NCBI GenBank assembly: GCA_004173235.1
Contig: SEAC01000002.1
Span: 248,001 to 312,000 of the forward strand
Length of the DNA stretch: 64,000 nt
Direction of reading: 5' to 3'
Origin: Chitinophagaceae bacterium
GTDB taxonomy: Bacteria; Bacteroidota; Bacteroidia; Chitinophagales; Chitinophagaceae
Positions 43,706-53,961 of the stretch are shown in pieces (the first letter of the stretch is position 1; the number at the start of each line of letters is the position of its first letter). The notes under the pieces were generated by a model, which was not told where the DNA came from, ran no database searches, and saw only the letters and a program-made list of their open reading frames with translations. Both the position numbers and the translations under genes were made by a program.

Positions 43706-44513
43706 GATCGCGCAAAAGCCGCGTACCTACATCGCCTTCGCGGCGATCGCAGCCATCGTGTTGCTTTTGCAGCTCGCGCTGTATGCCGATGGCAGCACGT
43801 ACCTCGGCTTCGCCCTGCAATCGGTAGAGAATACGTTCTCCATCAGCGGCCGCATTATCAACGGCTACTTCGTTTGCTTCGTGATATTGCAAACCCTGCT
43901 CGTACACGTGCCGCTGCTTATTGCGCTTGTAGCCGGCGACAGCATTGCAGGCGAAGCCAACATGGGCACCCTGCGTCTGATTTTCTCGAAGCCGGTAAGC
44001 CGGAGCAAACTGCTGCTATCCAAGTTCATTGCAGCTACCGTTTACACGCTGCTGCTGTTGCTCTTTATGGCCTTGCTCTCCCTGTTCGGTTCGCTACTCA
44101 TTTTCGGCACCGGCGACCTGATCATCCTGAAAAGCGATATGATCGTAATCCTCGATCACGGCGACGTGTTCTGGCGTTATGGAGCGGCGCTCGGCTTCGC
44201 AGCGCTGGCGATGACAACGGTAGCCGCACTGGCATTCTTCTTTTCGCTCTTCGCCGAAAACGCGGTGGGGCCGATCATTGCGACGATGAGCGTGATCATC
44301 GTGTGCACCATTCTCACCACCATGGACATCCCGCTCTTCCAGGCGCTGAAGCCTTACCTTTTTACCAACCACATGCTCAACTGGAAAGGCTTTTTTGAGC
44401 GGCCCATCGATGGGGCGGAGATCGCTAAATCGGCTGGCATCCTGCTCCTGCACATCGTTGGGCTCGTGGGCGCTACTTTATTCATTGCCCGCCGAAAAGA
44501 CATTCTTTCCTGA
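43674..44513 (+). CDS. ABC-2 type permease
   Basis: 279 aa, six membrane helices with the ABC-2 pattern (VAGDSIAGEANMGTLRLIFS, PVSRSKLLLSKFIAATVYT). It overlaps the ATPase by 32 bp and the LolA-like gene by 1 bp, so the three are one translation unit. Substrate unknown. Confidence 0.9.
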   Translation: MGTLVRIELYKIAQKPRTYIAFAAIAAIVLLLQLALYADGSTYLGFALQSVENTFSISGRIINGYFVCFVILQTLLVHVPLLIALVAGDSIAGEANMGTLRLIFSKPVSRSKLLLSKFIAATVYTLLLLLFMALLSLFGSLLIFGTGDLIILKSDMIVILDHGDVFWRYGAALGFAALAMTTVAALAFFFSLFAENAVGPIIATMSVIIVCTILTTMDIPLFQALKPYLFTNHMLNWKGFFERPIDGAEIAKSAGILLLHIVGLVGATLFIARRKDILS

Positions 44514-45202
44514 TGAAAATGAAATACTTCTTCCTGATACTGCTCGCTATCGTTGCATCACAAAGCAAGGCACAGGATGCTGCCACCCTCGTGCGGCAGG
44601 TGAAAGCGCGGCTCGATAAAGTACGCGATTACCAGGCGCGAGCGCAGATGGAGATCAATGTTCCGTTCATCAATGCGGCCAATTCCGCTGTGGTGGTGTA
44701 TTACAAGAACCCGGATCGCTTTCGCGTAGAGAAGCCCAACGGCATTTCGGTGCTGCCTAAAGGCGGCGTGCGCGTGAACATGTCGGCGCTGCTTGCGGGC
44801 AACAAATACAGTGTGGTGGATGCCGGCACAGCGAAGGTGGGCACCTTCAACACGCGTGTGGTCAAGCTGCTCCCCAGCGACGAAGCGGCGGACGTGGTGC
44901 TGAGTACCTTGTATATCGATGCCGTTGCGGGCATCATCCGTAGAAGTACGGTGGTGACACGAGAAGGCGGCACGTACGAGATGCTGCTCGACTACGGCAA
45001 ATACGCCTCCTGGGGCCTGCCCGACAAAGTGACCTTTGTATTCAGTACCAAAGATTTCAAGTTGCCCAAGGGCGTAACGTTCGATTATGAAAAAAGCGGC
45101 GGCAAGAAGGAAGCACCCAAGGGCGATGGCAAAGGCCGCGTGGTGCTAACGTATACGAGCTATTCCATCAATAAAGGGGTGGCGGAGAGCGTGTTTAGGT
45201 AA
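44513..45202 (+). CDS. LolA-like periplasmic lipoprotein-carrier fold protein
   Basis: 229 aa. Signal peptide ends at SKAQ. The mature protein has the half-barrel pattern of the LolA/LppX fold (VRQVKARLDKVRDYQARAQM, VVVYYKNPDRFRVEKPNG, SVVDAG). The family carries lipids or lipoproteins, but its partner here, an ABC-2 exporter, suggests a special task. One dispersed palindrome (44938-44951) encodes IRRST in the middle. Confidence 0.78.
   Translation: MKMKYFFLILLAIVASQSKAQDAATLVRQVKARLDKVRDYQARAQMEINVPFINAANSAVVVYYKNPDRFRVEKPNGISVLPKGGVRVNMSALLAGNKYSVVDAGTAKVGTFNTRVVKLLPSDEAADVVLSTLYIDAVAGIIRRSTVVTREGGTYEMLLDYGKYASWGLPDKVTFVFSTKDFKLPKGVTFDYEKSGGKKEAPKGDGKGRVVLTYTSYSINKGVAESVFR
44938..44951. 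repeat. Dispersed palindrome CCGTAGAAGTACGG in the LolA-like gene
   Basis: Exact 14-bp copy, plus-strand orientation, read as RRST in the gene frame. Confidence 0.75.
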
Positions 45203-45252
45203 TGGGGTGATGGGGTAATGTGCTTAGCATGTCGGCACATCAGCCCATTCGT

Positions 45253-46338
45253 TCATCCTATCGTTTCGTCGATCCGCTCGTCTTCAACGTTCTTCAGAAT
45301 TTCACCGGTAACCTTTCGCAAGGGGTTCTTGTTGCGCTCTTCGTAGTCGCGGCGGCGGTTGATGATGTCCACGCATTCGAATACAGCCGTTGTAAATGAA
45401 GTTGCGTCTGCGAGGTTCTTACCGGCAATATCGAAAGCAGTGCCGTGATCGGGTGAGGTGCGCACGAAAGGCAGGCCTGCACTGAAATTCACGCCTTCGC
45501 CAACTGCGATGGTCTTGAAAGGGATCAGCCCCTGGTCGTGGTACATGGCAAGCACGGCATCAAACTGGAGATAGGAGCGGCGCGCAAAGAACGCGTCGGC
45601 GCTATACGGTCCGAATACGAGCGCCCCGCTGTTCTTGGCTTCCCTGATGGCTGGGCGGATTACGGATTCTTCTTCTGCACCGATCAGACCTTCATCGCCG
45701 GCGTGCGGGTTGAGTCCCAGCACGGCAATGCGCGGCTTGTCGATCCCGAAGTCGCGGCGGAGGCTTTGCTGCAGCAGTTGCAGCTTGCTCAGAATGACGC
45801 CTTTGGTGATCTGTGCGTTGACATCTTTCACCGGCACGTGCTCGGTTACGAGCGCTACGCGGATGTTGTCGGCATACAGCAGCATTAGCACGTCGCGGGC
45901 CTTTGCTACTTCCTTAAAGAAAGGTGTGTGCCCGGTGTGCTTGAAGTTTTCAGACTGCACGTTCTTCTTATGAATCGGCGCCGTTACAATGCCATTGATA
46001 TGTCCTTCGAGCAGTGCCTGAGTTGCAGCCTGTAGTGATTTTACAGCATATGTGCCGCCGGTTTCATTCAACTGGCCTGGCGTAATGTCGACATCTTCTT
46101 CCCAGCAATTGACGATGTTCACCTGCTTATGACTCACTTTCGACAGCTCCTTCAGGCTCTGGTAATTGAGGTTGGCCTCGGGCATCAGTTTCTTATAAAA
46201 GTTGACCAGCTTGTTCGAACCAAAGATCACGGGTGTGCAATGATCGAGTAACCGGTTATCGGAAAACGTTTTGATGATCAGTTCCGTACCAATGCCATTC
46301 AGGTCGCCGCAGGTGATACCGATAACAGGTTTTTGCAT
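45253..46338 (-). CDS. pdxA: 4-hydroxythreonine-4-phosphate dehydrogenase
   Basis: 361 aa. It oxidises 4-phosphohydroxy-L-threonine on the way to pyridoxal phosphate. Metal and substrate ligands appear in TGHTPFF, MYHDQGLIPFK and RTSPDHGTAFDIAG, as in PdxA. The start at 46338 (MQKPVIGITCGDLNG) is typical. A promoter-like TAACCTTTG precedes it closely on the minus strand. It stands alone here. The 50 bp between it and the LolA-like gene (45203-45252) are low-complexity GGGGTAATG. Confidence 0.95.
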   Translation of the reverse strand: MQKPVIGITCGDLNGIGTELIIKTFSDNRLLDHCTPVIFGSNKLVNFYKKLMPEANLNYQSLKELSKVSHKQVNIVNCWEEDVDITPGQLNETGGTYAVKSLQAATQALLEGHINGIVTAPIHKKNVQSENFKHTGHTPFFKEVAKARDVLMLLYADNIRVALVTEHVPVKDVNAQITKGVILSKLQLLQQSLRRDFGIDKPRIAVLGLNPHAGDEGLIGAEEESVIRPAIREAKNSGALVFGPYSADAFFARRSYLQFDAVLAMYHDQGLIPFKTIAVGEGVNFSAGLPFVRTSPDHGTAFDIAGKNLADATSFTTAVFECVDIINRRRDYEERNKNPLRKVTGEILKNVEDERIDETIG

Positions 46339-46426
46339 GCTGCAAAGGTTACGAAAAAACGCAACTAGGTAGATACACGGATATGGCCTTCGTAAGTTTA
46401 CGATTAAAAATCGCCGAGTTTTACCC

Positions 46427-46457
46427 TTGTTTGTCTAAAACGGCCCCGCTACTTTTG
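46427..46457 (+). promoter_or_regulatory. Promoter of the GEVED T9SS gene (TTG-N20-TACTTTTG)
   Basis: -7 element TACTTTTG (46450-46457); -33 TTG at 46427-46429, 20 bp before it. The leader to the ATG at 46648 would be about 185 bases, long for this window, and holds no obvious riboswitch or terminator. It lies in the 309-bp gap after pdxA, which has no gene. Confidence 0.65.
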
Positions 46458-46647
46458 AACCGGTTAATGTTGAGTGCCGAACTTAGCATTAGTCAGACCG
46501 AATCCGTACCCAAAAACTGAACACTTCCTTCTTTTTGTTGCCTCACGAGCAAGCCCGCCTGCGCGGAATTGTTCGGGACGAGGGTACGGCGTGCGTATGG
46601 CTGCTTCTCCGGAAGCTGGAATCCAAACCTAACTAAAACCGTATCCT

Positions 46648-49188
46648 ATGCAGCGACTTTTACGCCTTTTCCTGGCCGTAATGGTCTTTTCCTCCCAGGC
46701 CAACGCGCAATGCGTCGCCGGCTATTCGCAAGCCCAACTCAATTGGGATGCGATGGACTTCCTCAAAACAACCGGCGGCTATGCCACCTACGTAACTACG
46801 GCGCGATCGCAAACACAAAAGTTTGCTTTTGCTTCGGAGTCCGTAACCATCACCCACAACTACACCGGGTCTGCCATCGGTGGCATCAGCACTGCCCACA
46901 CCGGCGAAACCGGTGCATTTGGCACAGGTGCCGACGTGCAGTTTTCGGGCAACGGCACCATCACGCTCACATTCAAAACCGATGTGCGCAACGTAAAGTT
47001 CTCCTTGTTTGACATCGACGTCAACCAACGCGTTTCCTTTACAGCTGCGAACAGCCTCGGTGTAGCGCAGACGATTGGTCTCGGCGTGCTGGGCGGTGCA
47101 AGCACGGTGCTCACCGTTTCGAACAACAATGCCATAAATGCGCGTGTGGATGCAAGCGGCAGCGCAGTTGCGTCCACTTCGGTGAATGGAACGGTGAACG
47201 TCACTGTTGCAGGGCCCGTTAAGGTCGTTACCATTGTCGTTACCAATACCGGCACCATCACCAGCGGACCTTCATCGGGCCAGGAGCCTGGCGCATTTTG
47301 GCTTTCCGATGTAAGCGCATGCACTTCGGCGGCGGCTTTCCCAGTTAACTATTTCGCCACGGCGAAGCCTTTCACCAACCAGCCAGGCTATGTATTGATG
47401 TCGATGAACGATCAGATCTATCAGGTAGATCCGGTGACGGGCAAGGCGAAGTGGATATTCACCGATCCGGCAGGACAGAACATCAACTCCTGCGCCTACG
47501 ATCCATACAAGAAGATCCTCTACTATACCTATAGCCTCACGGCTACCCCTGCCAACGATAAGAAGGTGATGAAGTATGACTTCAACAACGGCACCATCAG
47601 CACCTACATTGCCGATGTGACGACCATTGGCATTCCCACGTACGAGTCGGGTGTTGAGTCCGGCTCCGCTGCTTTCTTCAATGGCAATCTTTACCTGGGA
47701 ATTGAAGGCTATAGCACCGGCAACTCCGTGAGCACGGGTCGCAAGACGACCGTATGGCGCATCGACATAGATAGCCTGACAGGTAATGCGACCAGCGCTA
47801 TAATGGCGTTCGGTCTTGCTTCCGACAACGGCGCGAACAAGATCCACGACTGGGGCGACATCGCGGTATATAATGGTGTGATCTACGACTTCGACGGAGC
47901 AGTGGCGCAGCCGAACATCAACCAATATAATATGTTTACCGGTGCGCTCACCGTCTACACGCCCACCTTCACCGCCAACCAGACGGGCGTCGACTATGCC
48001 GGCAACATTTATAACGTGGGCACTTCCGTGTCTTTGTACAATGGAACGACCGGCGCCGGTACGGCAAAGGTGATCGTAGGCACGCCTGCTTTCCCTGCTT
48101 CTCCAAGCGTTGGCGATGCTACCGAGGCATTCAAGCCCAAGGCCGACTTTGGTGATGCGCCTGCAACCTATGATCCGAATGTGGACGCACCAGCTGTGCA
48201 CGAGCTGGTCACCACGCTTCGGCTGGGCGGAGCCGTGACCGATGAGTGGACGAAAAATACTTCGCTGCTTGCCAACGGTGATGCCGATGACGGAATGCCA
48301 ACGCCCACGATCCTTATCAACAACAGCAACTACCTCACCAACGTGGTAGTGTTCAATAACACCGGCGCGAATGCAACGCTTGCTGCCTGGGTAGACTTCA
48401 ACAACAACGGTACCTTCGAAGCCAGTGAAGGGATTACACAAACCGTTCCATCGAGCAACTCCGCGCAAACCATCCAGCTTTTTTGGCCTAACCCAAGCAC
48501 AACGCTTGCTGCATACTCTTATACGTTTGTCCGCCTGCGTGTAACATCCACGTCCAATGGCATGACCGCCGCAAATCCAACCGGCTACTACAACAATGGC
48601 GAAGTGGAGGACTACCGGGTGCAGGTGAATGCGTTCCTGCTTCCTTCCGAATTGCTGGCTTTCAACGCCCGGAAGGACGGTGCCAGGGCACGTATTGAAT
48701 GGAGCATTGCCGATGAGCAGCCCGGCACGGGTTACATCCTGCAGCGCAGCCCTGATGGCCTGCGCTGGGAAGAGTTGCAGCGCTCGCAGGCCACCACGGC
48801 AGCGCAACAGCGCGCCTACGTTGCTATCGACACGCGTCCGTTTGATGAAGTGAGCTACTACCGCCTCCAGGTGCGAAAGCCCGGCGGGCAACACTTGTGG
48901 AGTTCCATCCGCGAGCTCCACTGGCCTGTTGGTTCTTTGTTCACCATCCGGCCCAACCCTGTGTACAACGATGCACGTGTGGATGTAACATCTGCAGCTG
49001 GCGGGAGAGCAATGCTCCGTATTTATACGGAAACGGGAGCGATGGTTCTCGAGCAGGAACTCAAACTTACTCCGGGAACATCGAGCCACCCCTTCCGCCT
49101 GCCTGCTGTGGTGCCCGCAGGAACTTATCTCGTATTGGTCGAAGATGACCGCCAACGCCAGGTGCAACGTTTGTTGTTGCGCCGATAG
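46648..49188 (+). CDS. T9SS-secreted surface protein with GEVED domain
   Basis: 846 aa. Signal peptide (LFLAVMVFSSQANA), then a beta domain with many VTVAGPVKVVTIVVTN-type strands. A DUF6923-like propeller region follows (VLMSMNDQIYQVDPVTGKAK), then a GEVED domain (WVDFNNNGTFEASEG and YYNNGEVEDYRVQV). A type A T9SS sorting domain closes it (SLFTIRPNPVYNDARVDV ... LLLRR). Cell-surface or secreted; ligand unknown. It may share regulation with the peptidase gene 54 bp downstream. Confidence 0.88.
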   Translation: MQRLLRLFLAVMVFSSQANAQCVAGYSQAQLNWDAMDFLKTTGGYATYVTTARSQTQKFAFASESVTITHNYTGSAIGGISTAHTGETGAFGTGADVQFSGNGTITLTFKTDVRNVKFSLFDIDVNQRVSFTAANSLGVAQTIGLGVLGGASTVLTVSNNNAINARVDASGSAVASTSVNGTVNVTVAGPVKVVTIVVTNTGTITSGPSSGQEPGAFWLSDVSACTSAAAFPVNYFATAKPFTNQPGYVLMSMNDQIYQVDPVTGKAKWIFTDPAGQNINSCAYDPYKKILYYTYSLTATPANDKKVMKYDFNNGTISTYIADVTTIGIPTYESGVESGSAAFFNGNLYLGIEGYSTGNSVSTGRKTTVWRIDIDSLTGNATSAIMAFGLASDNGANKIHDWGDIAVYNGVIYDFDGAVAQPNINQYNMFTGALTVYTPTFTANQTGVDYAGNIYNVGTSVSLYNGTTGAGTAKVIVGTPAFPASPSVGDATEAFKPKADFGDAPATYDPNVDAPAVHELVTTLRLGGAVTDEWTKNTSLLANGDADDGMPTPTILINNSNYLTNVVVFNNTGANATLAAWVDFNNNGTFEASEGITQTVPSSNSAQTIQLFWPNPSTTLAAYSYTFVRLRVTSTSNGMTAANPTGYYNNGEVEDYRVQVNAFLLPSELLAFNARKDGARARIEWSIADEQPGTGYILQRSPDGLRWEELQRSQATTAAQQRAYVAIDTRPFDEVSYYRLQVRKPGGQHLWSSIRELHWPVGSLFTIRPNPVYNDARVDVTSAAGGRAMLRIYTETGAMVLEQELKLTPGTSSHPFRLPAVVPAGTYLVLVEDDRQRQVQRLLLRR

Positions 49189-49242
49189 CATCGCCTTTTC
49201 CGATCCAGACCCAACAATACCAAAATCCAATTCCGCGAATCC

Positions 49243-52023
49243 ATGAGGAAACTCCTTACCCTACTTGCGTGCCTGATGGCGGCCTATTTTGCACAGGCTC
49301 AAGACAAATACAGCAAGGTCAGCATTCCATTGAAAGACCCTGCTGCCAAGGCTTTCGTTTTCGACCGCCTCGAGGTGGATCACTATGCAATGAACAACGG
49401 TGCCCTGGAGGTGATCCTTGACCAGGACGAACTTGCACTCCTGCGCCAGTCGGGCTATTCGTACCGTGTGCTGGTTGATGACTACGTTGCTTATACTACC
49501 GAGAAGAACAAGCGCATCGGCGAACACTGGGAAGAAGCCGAGGCGATGGCACGCACCAATATGGCTGTGAGCTGCAAGCAGGCCTCGGCGATCTTTAAGG
49601 TACCTGCTGCGTTCGGAAATGGAGGCTCCCTGCGCCTTGGCGCTGCTTCCGGGACGGGTTATTTCACCTATGCCGAGATGGTAACGAAGATGCAGGCCCT
49701 CGCAACCACCTATTCGTCGCGCGTATCGCTCTTCAACATCGGCACCTCGCAAAACGGCACCACGGTGTACGGACTGAAAATATCCGACAATGCGGCAACC
49801 GACGAGAATGAACCTGAAGTTCTGTACACCGGATTGCAACACGCACGCGAAGCCATCGGTGGTACAAGCCTGATTTTCTTTGCCATGTACCTGGCGGAGA
49901 ATTACGCGGTCGACAATCACATCAAGGAACTCGTAGACAGCCGTGAGATCTTCATCATCCCATGCCTCAATCCAGATGGTTATGCGTATAACTACAGTGG
50001 CGCCAGTGCATCTTATCCTACAACGGGAGGAGGCCTTTGGCGAAAGAACCGCCGCCTGATTTCGGGAACGACCTATGGTGTGGATATCAATCGTAACTAC
50101 AGTGTAGATTGGGGCAACTGCGCAGGAGCCAGCACGAGTTGCGGTTCAACCACGGCAAGCGCGGATACCTACTACGGCCCCTCTGCTTTTTCGGAAAAAG
50201 AAACCCAGAATGTACGCACGTTCGTTACGGCACGCAAGTTCGTAGCTGCCATCGACCAGCACTGTTACGGTCCCTACTATTCCCTTCCCTTCGGTCGTCC
50301 TTCTCTGCACACAATGAACACAACCGACTCGTATTTCTACACAGCGATACCGGCGTTGATGGGAACCTATAACTGCCACCGTGCCGGCAACTCGCCCCAA
50401 ACCGTAAACTACGAAGTGGCGGGCGGGATCAAGGACTGGTGGCTGATGGGGGACATCGGCACAGGCACCAAAGGAAAAATATACGGTATGACCGGCGAAG
50501 CCGGAGGCGGCGACTTCTGGGCACCTATCAGCATGATCAAAACGCTGTGCCAGCAGAACTGCATGCAGAATCTTCAACTCGCCTATTCCGTTGGTTCGTA
50601 TTACGACATCCAGGATGCGAGCGACATTGCGGTGACTACAAAAGCCGGAACCTTGTCATTCACCCTCCGGAACATCGGACTAACCGCAGGCCAGGCAACC
50701 GTCTCCATCGTACCCATCGAAAACATCACGATGACGGGTTTGCCCGCAACCTTCACGCCCACCAACTACTACGATACCTACACCGGCACTGTGGGCTTCA
50801 AGCTCCCGACTGCCATGTCTAACGGCTACCGAATCCGGTTCGCCTGGAAAGTTACTTCCGGCGGCATCTCGGTATACGACACTGTGACCAAGATCTTCAA
50901 CCCAACCACGCTACTCTACGACGATATGGAGGGCAACTTCAGCGACAACTGGACGAGCACCAGCAATGCAACCGGCACATCGGCCAACTGGGCTTTCACT
51001 ACGTTCGAGAAGTATGCGGGCAGCCGTTCGCTTACCGAGTCGCCAAGCAGCACTACCACTGCGGTGAAATACACCACGGGCACGACGCGCACGCTTACGT
51101 ACAAGAATGCGATGAACTTTGCGGATGTAGCGAATTCGTACCTCTCTTTCTGGGTAAAGCACCGCGCCGAAAACTGCCGCGATAAGCTCCAGGTGCAGGC
51201 TTCAACGGTCGCCAACTTCGCATCGAACGTTACTACCCTTTGCGGCTCGCATACAGTATCGGAGCCGAGCGCCGCAGGCGGTGGTTCCCTTGGTGGCAAC
51301 CCGGCACTCACGGGTATCCGCGATCAGTGGACACGTGTATCCTATGATCTCAGTAACCTCAAGGGGAATCCTGCTGTATATCTACGGTTCGTTTTCACAT
51401 CCGACGCAGATGCCGACAATTTCGCTTTCGAGCTCGATGATGGGTTCTACCTCGACAACATCAAGGTTGTTAAGACGACCCAAACGTTCAACGTGCTGCC
51501 CGTCAACATCCTCAGCTTTACCGGAAGCCTGCTCCCCGATGGCCGTGTGCGTCTCGAATGGGAGGCCAACACCGATGCCAGCCACGATTATTTCGAAGTG
51601 GAGCGTTCGGCCGACGGGATACATTTTGCATCGCTCGGTCGGTCGAATCCCAACCCGCCTTACATCATGTATGATGCGCATCCCGAAGCCGGTTCCAACC
51701 ACTACCGCCTGAAGCAGGTTGACCGCAGCGGGCGCATCACCTACAGCAATGTCGTGCTGATCCACGTGCAGCTGCAGGTACAACTCAATATTTTCCCGAA
51801 CCCGGCACACGACCGCCTGCGCATCGAGCTGCAGAGCACGCGCCCCGGCACACTGCAACTGCAACTGCGCGACCTGCAGGGCCGCACCCTGTGGCAGCAT
51901 GTTGCGGGAGGAAACAGCAACCTCCAGGTGCCGCTCGCCGGCTGGGCATCGGGCACTTACCTGCTGCAGGTATACGATAAAGACGGCCACTTGCTCAGCA
52001 CGCAACGCATCGTCAAACTTTAG
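49243..52023 (+). CDS. M14 zinc carboxypeptidase with T9SS sorting domain
   Basis: 926 aa, secreted. Signal peptide ends at YFAQAQ. The M14 catalytic domain (about residues 140-450) has zinc ligands in QHAREAIGG (His 200, Glu 203) and DQHCYG (His 340), and the catalytic Glu in TGEAGG (Glu 419). CARDB/cleaved-adhesin-like beta domains follow, then a SprB/fibronectin-type block (EWEANTDASHDYFEVERS). A type A sorting domain (LNIFPNPAHDRLRIEL) ends it. It trims C-terminal residues from extracellular proteins. Confidence 0.93.
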   Translation: MRKLLTLLACLMAAYFAQAQDKYSKVSIPLKDPAAKAFVFDRLEVDHYAMNNGALEVILDQDELALLRQSGYSYRVLVDDYVAYTTEKNKRIGEHWEEAEAMARTNMAVSCKQASAIFKVPAAFGNGGSLRLGAASGTGYFTYAEMVTKMQALATTYSSRVSLFNIGTSQNGTTVYGLKISDNAATDENEPEVLYTGLQHAREAIGGTSLIFFAMYLAENYAVDNHIKELVDSREIFIIPCLNPDGYAYNYSGASASYPTTGGGLWRKNRRLISGTTYGVDINRNYSVDWGNCAGASTSCGSTTASADTYYGPSAFSEKETQNVRTFVTARKFVAAIDQHCYGPYYSLPFGRPSLHTMNTTDSYFYTAIPALMGTYNCHRAGNSPQTVNYEVAGGIKDWWLMGDIGTGTKGKIYGMTGEAGGGDFWAPISMIKTLCQQNCMQNLQLAYSVGSYYDIQDASDIAVTTKAGTLSFTLRNIGLTAGQATVSIVPIENITMTGLPATFTPTNYYDTYTGTVGFKLPTAMSNGYRIRFAWKVTSGGISVYDTVTKIFNPTTLLYDDMEGNFSDNWTSTSNATGTSANWAFTTFEKYAGSRSLTESPSSTTTAVKYTTGTTRTLTYKNAMNFADVANSYLSFWVKHRAENCRDKLQVQASTVANFASNVTTLCGSHTVSEPSAAGGGSLGGNPALTGIRDQWTRVSYDLSNLKGNPAVYLRFVFTSDADADNFAFELDDGFYLDNIKVVKTTQTFNVLPVNILSFTGSLLPDGRVRLEWEANTDASHDYFEVERSADGIHFASLGRSNPNPPYIMYDAHPEAGSNHYRLKQVDRSGRITYSNVVLIHVQLQVQLNIFPNPAHDRLRIELQSTRPGTLQLQLRDLQGRTLWQHVAGGNSNLQVPLAGWASGTYLLQVYDKDGHLLSTQRIVKL

Positions 52024-52049
52024 TTTTTGGATTTGGTTTCCTCTGGTAT

Positions 52050-52101
52050 GGTCACGGACAGCGAGGGTCGTTCGCCCCACGCGACCGTGATCTTCTTTTT
52101 C
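52050..52101 (+). terminator. Probable terminator after the M14 carboxypeptidase gene
   Basis: GGTCACGG (52050-52057) pairs with CCGTGATC (52085-52092) with one G-T, followed by TTCTTTTTC. The gap 52024-52209 also holds TACCTTCG (52198-52205), a -7-like word just before rsmA; nothing else is seen. Confidence 0.55.
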
Positions 52102-52209
52102 TGGTAATTCGTTTATCAGTTCATTGGTTTTTTGGTGCCGGCACTTCTTGCGAACGAAGCCTGAGCCCTCAGGAACCTTCAGGAACCCTCCCCTGCCTAC
52201 CTTCGCTAT

Positions 52210-52962
52210 ATGTATACGCTGAAGAAGTCGTTGGGCCAGCATTTTCTGAAGGATGAAAACATTTGCCGGAAGATCGTAGAAGCGTTGCAGGCGCAGCCTT
52301 TCGAGCGCCTTGTTGAGGTAGGCCCCGGTGGCGGCGCACTCACCAAATACCTGCTCCAGCTGCCGGGCATCGACTTCCGCGCAGTGGAGATCGACGATGA
52401 GAAAGTGGCGTGGCTGGAGAAAAACCTGCCTGCCATCCTGGGAAAGCTGATCCATCAGAGCTTCCTCCATACCGATCCGCCTTTCGATCAGCCTTTCACG
52501 GTCGTGGGCAACTTCCCGTACAATATTTCCACCGAGATCGTCTTCAAGATCATCGAATGGCGCGCGCAAGTGCAAGGATGTGTAGGAATGTTTCAGAAGG
52601 AAGTGGCGCAACGCTTTGCTGCAGTGCATGGTAACAAAGTGTATGGCGTTACCAGTGTGCTCACGCAGGCTTTCTTTGATGTAGAATACCTGTTCGATGT
52701 TCCGCCCGGCGCTTTCAATCCGCCGCCAAAAGTGATGAGCGGAGTTATTCGCCTTACGCCACGCAGCGTGCCGCTTGAAATCGCTTCGGAACGAAAGCTG
52801 TTCAACCTGGTGAAGTCTGCATTCAACCAGCGGCGCAAGCAACTACGCAACGCAGTAAAAAGTCTTTTTGATGAAAGCGAGCTGCAAGACGAGCTCTTCA
52901 ACCGGCGCGCCGAGCAACTCAGCGTAGCCGAATTTGCCGCCCTTACTTTTCGCATGCGATGA
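52210..52962 (+). CDS. rsmA: 16S rRNA (adenine1518-N6/adenine1519-N6) dimethyltransferase
   Basis: 250 aa, normal length. SAM-binding motif VEVGPGGGALTKYL (about 36-49), catalytic NFPYNIS (residues 99-105) and conserved KSLGQHFLKDEN at the start. It methylates the 3' end of 16S rRNA (KsgA). It overlaps the next gene by 4 bp. Confidence 0.96.
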   Translation: MYTLKKSLGQHFLKDENICRKIVEALQAQPFERLVEVGPGGGALTKYLLQLPGIDFRAVEIDDEKVAWLEKNLPAILGKLIHQSFLHTDPPFDQPFTVVGNFPYNISTEIVFKIIEWRAQVQGCVGMFQKEVAQRFAAVHGNKVYGVTSVLTQAFFDVEYLFDVPPGAFNPPPKVMSGVIRLTPRSVPLEIASERKLFNLVKSAFNQRRKQLRNAVKSLFDESELQDELFNRRAEQLSVAEFAALTFRMR

Positions 52963-53894
52963 AACACGCCCTGATATCCGCACCCGCCCACGAATCATTG
53001 AAACCAGCACTCGAGCAGGCAGGCTACCGCGTGAGCGATCGTCCCGCCATCAGCTATGAGGAGCTCGAGTCGGTTATTGCTGATGTGACCGGGCTTGTCG
53101 TCACCACGCGCCTGAAGATCGATGAGTCGCTGCTTTCGAAAGCGAAGCGGCTGCAATGGATCGGCCGCCTGGGCTCAGGGATGGAGCTGATCGATGTGGA
53201 TGCTGCGTCCGCACGGGGCATTGCCTGCATCAGCACGCCCGAAGGCAACCGGAATGCAGTGGCTGAACACACGCTCGGACTCGTGCTTTCGCTGCTCAAC
53301 CACATTCCACGCGGCTTTGATGAAGTGCGCAAAGGACTTTGGCGCCGCAACGAAAACCGCGGCACCGAGCTCGGAGGCAAAACGGTAGGCATCATTGGTT
53401 ATGGCAACACGGGCTCGGCATTCGCACAATTGCTGGCGCGCTTCGGTGGACGCGTGCTGGCTGTAGACAAATACAAAACAGGTTTCGCGGCGGGCCACGT
53501 GCACGAGGCATCGATGGAACAGGTGCAGGCCGAGGCCGAGGTGATCAGTTTTCACCTGCCGCTCACGGGCGAAACGCGGCATATGGCGAACAAAGATTTC
53601 TTTGCGAACCTGCGGCAACGGCCCTTCTTCATCAGCACCTGCCGTGGCGGCATCACCGACACATCGGCGTTGCTTGAAGCGCTTGAAGGAGGAAGGTTGC
53701 GTGGTGCCGCGCTCGATGTGCTCGAAAACGAAAAGCTCGATCGGTATACCGACGCGGAACGCGCACAACTTGATCGCCTGGCAAGCCGTCCCGACGTTAT
53801 CGTGACGCCGCATATCGCGGGTTACAGCTATGAAGGCTATAAGCGTATGAGCGACGTGCTCCTCGAAAAGCTGCGCAACGCGGCGCTTCTGTAA
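52959..53894 (+). CDS. D-2-hydroxyacid dehydrogenase (NAD-binding, PGDH-like)
   Basis: 311 aa. NAD motif IGYGNTGSAF (about 147-156). Catalytic Arg in STCRGGITD, Glu in DVLENEKL and His in TPHIAGY are all present. It belongs to the D-isomer-specific 2-hydroxyacid dehydrogenase family; the substrate is not shown. It overlaps rsmA by 4 bp. Confidence 0.93.
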   Translation: MKHALISAPAHESLKPALEQAGYRVSDRPAISYEELESVIADVTGLVVTTRLKIDESLLSKAKRLQWIGRLGSGMELIDVDAASARGIACISTPEGNRNAVAEHTLGLVLSLLNHIPRGFDEVRKGLWRRNENRGTELGGKTVGIIGYGNTGSAFAQLLARFGGRVLAVDKYKTGFAAGHVHEASMEQVQAEAEVISFHLPLTGETRHMANKDFFANLRQRPFFISTCRGGITDTSALLEALEGGRLRGAALDVLENEKLDRYTDAERAQLDRLASRPDVIVTPHIAGYSYEGYKRMSDVLLEKLRNAALL

Positions 53895-53945
53895 CAGCAA
53901 ATTCACTGCCCGCTTCCCGGCTGCTGACCTCTTAAATACTTTTCG

Positions 53946-53953
53946 TATCTTTG
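53946..53953 (+). promoter_or_regulatory. -7 promoter element (TATCTTTG) of greA
   Basis: Perfect TAnnTTTG match. It would start transcription around 53960, immediately before a terminator-like hairpin, 69 bp before the greA ATG. Confidence 0.6.
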
Positions 53954-53961
53954 TAGCTACG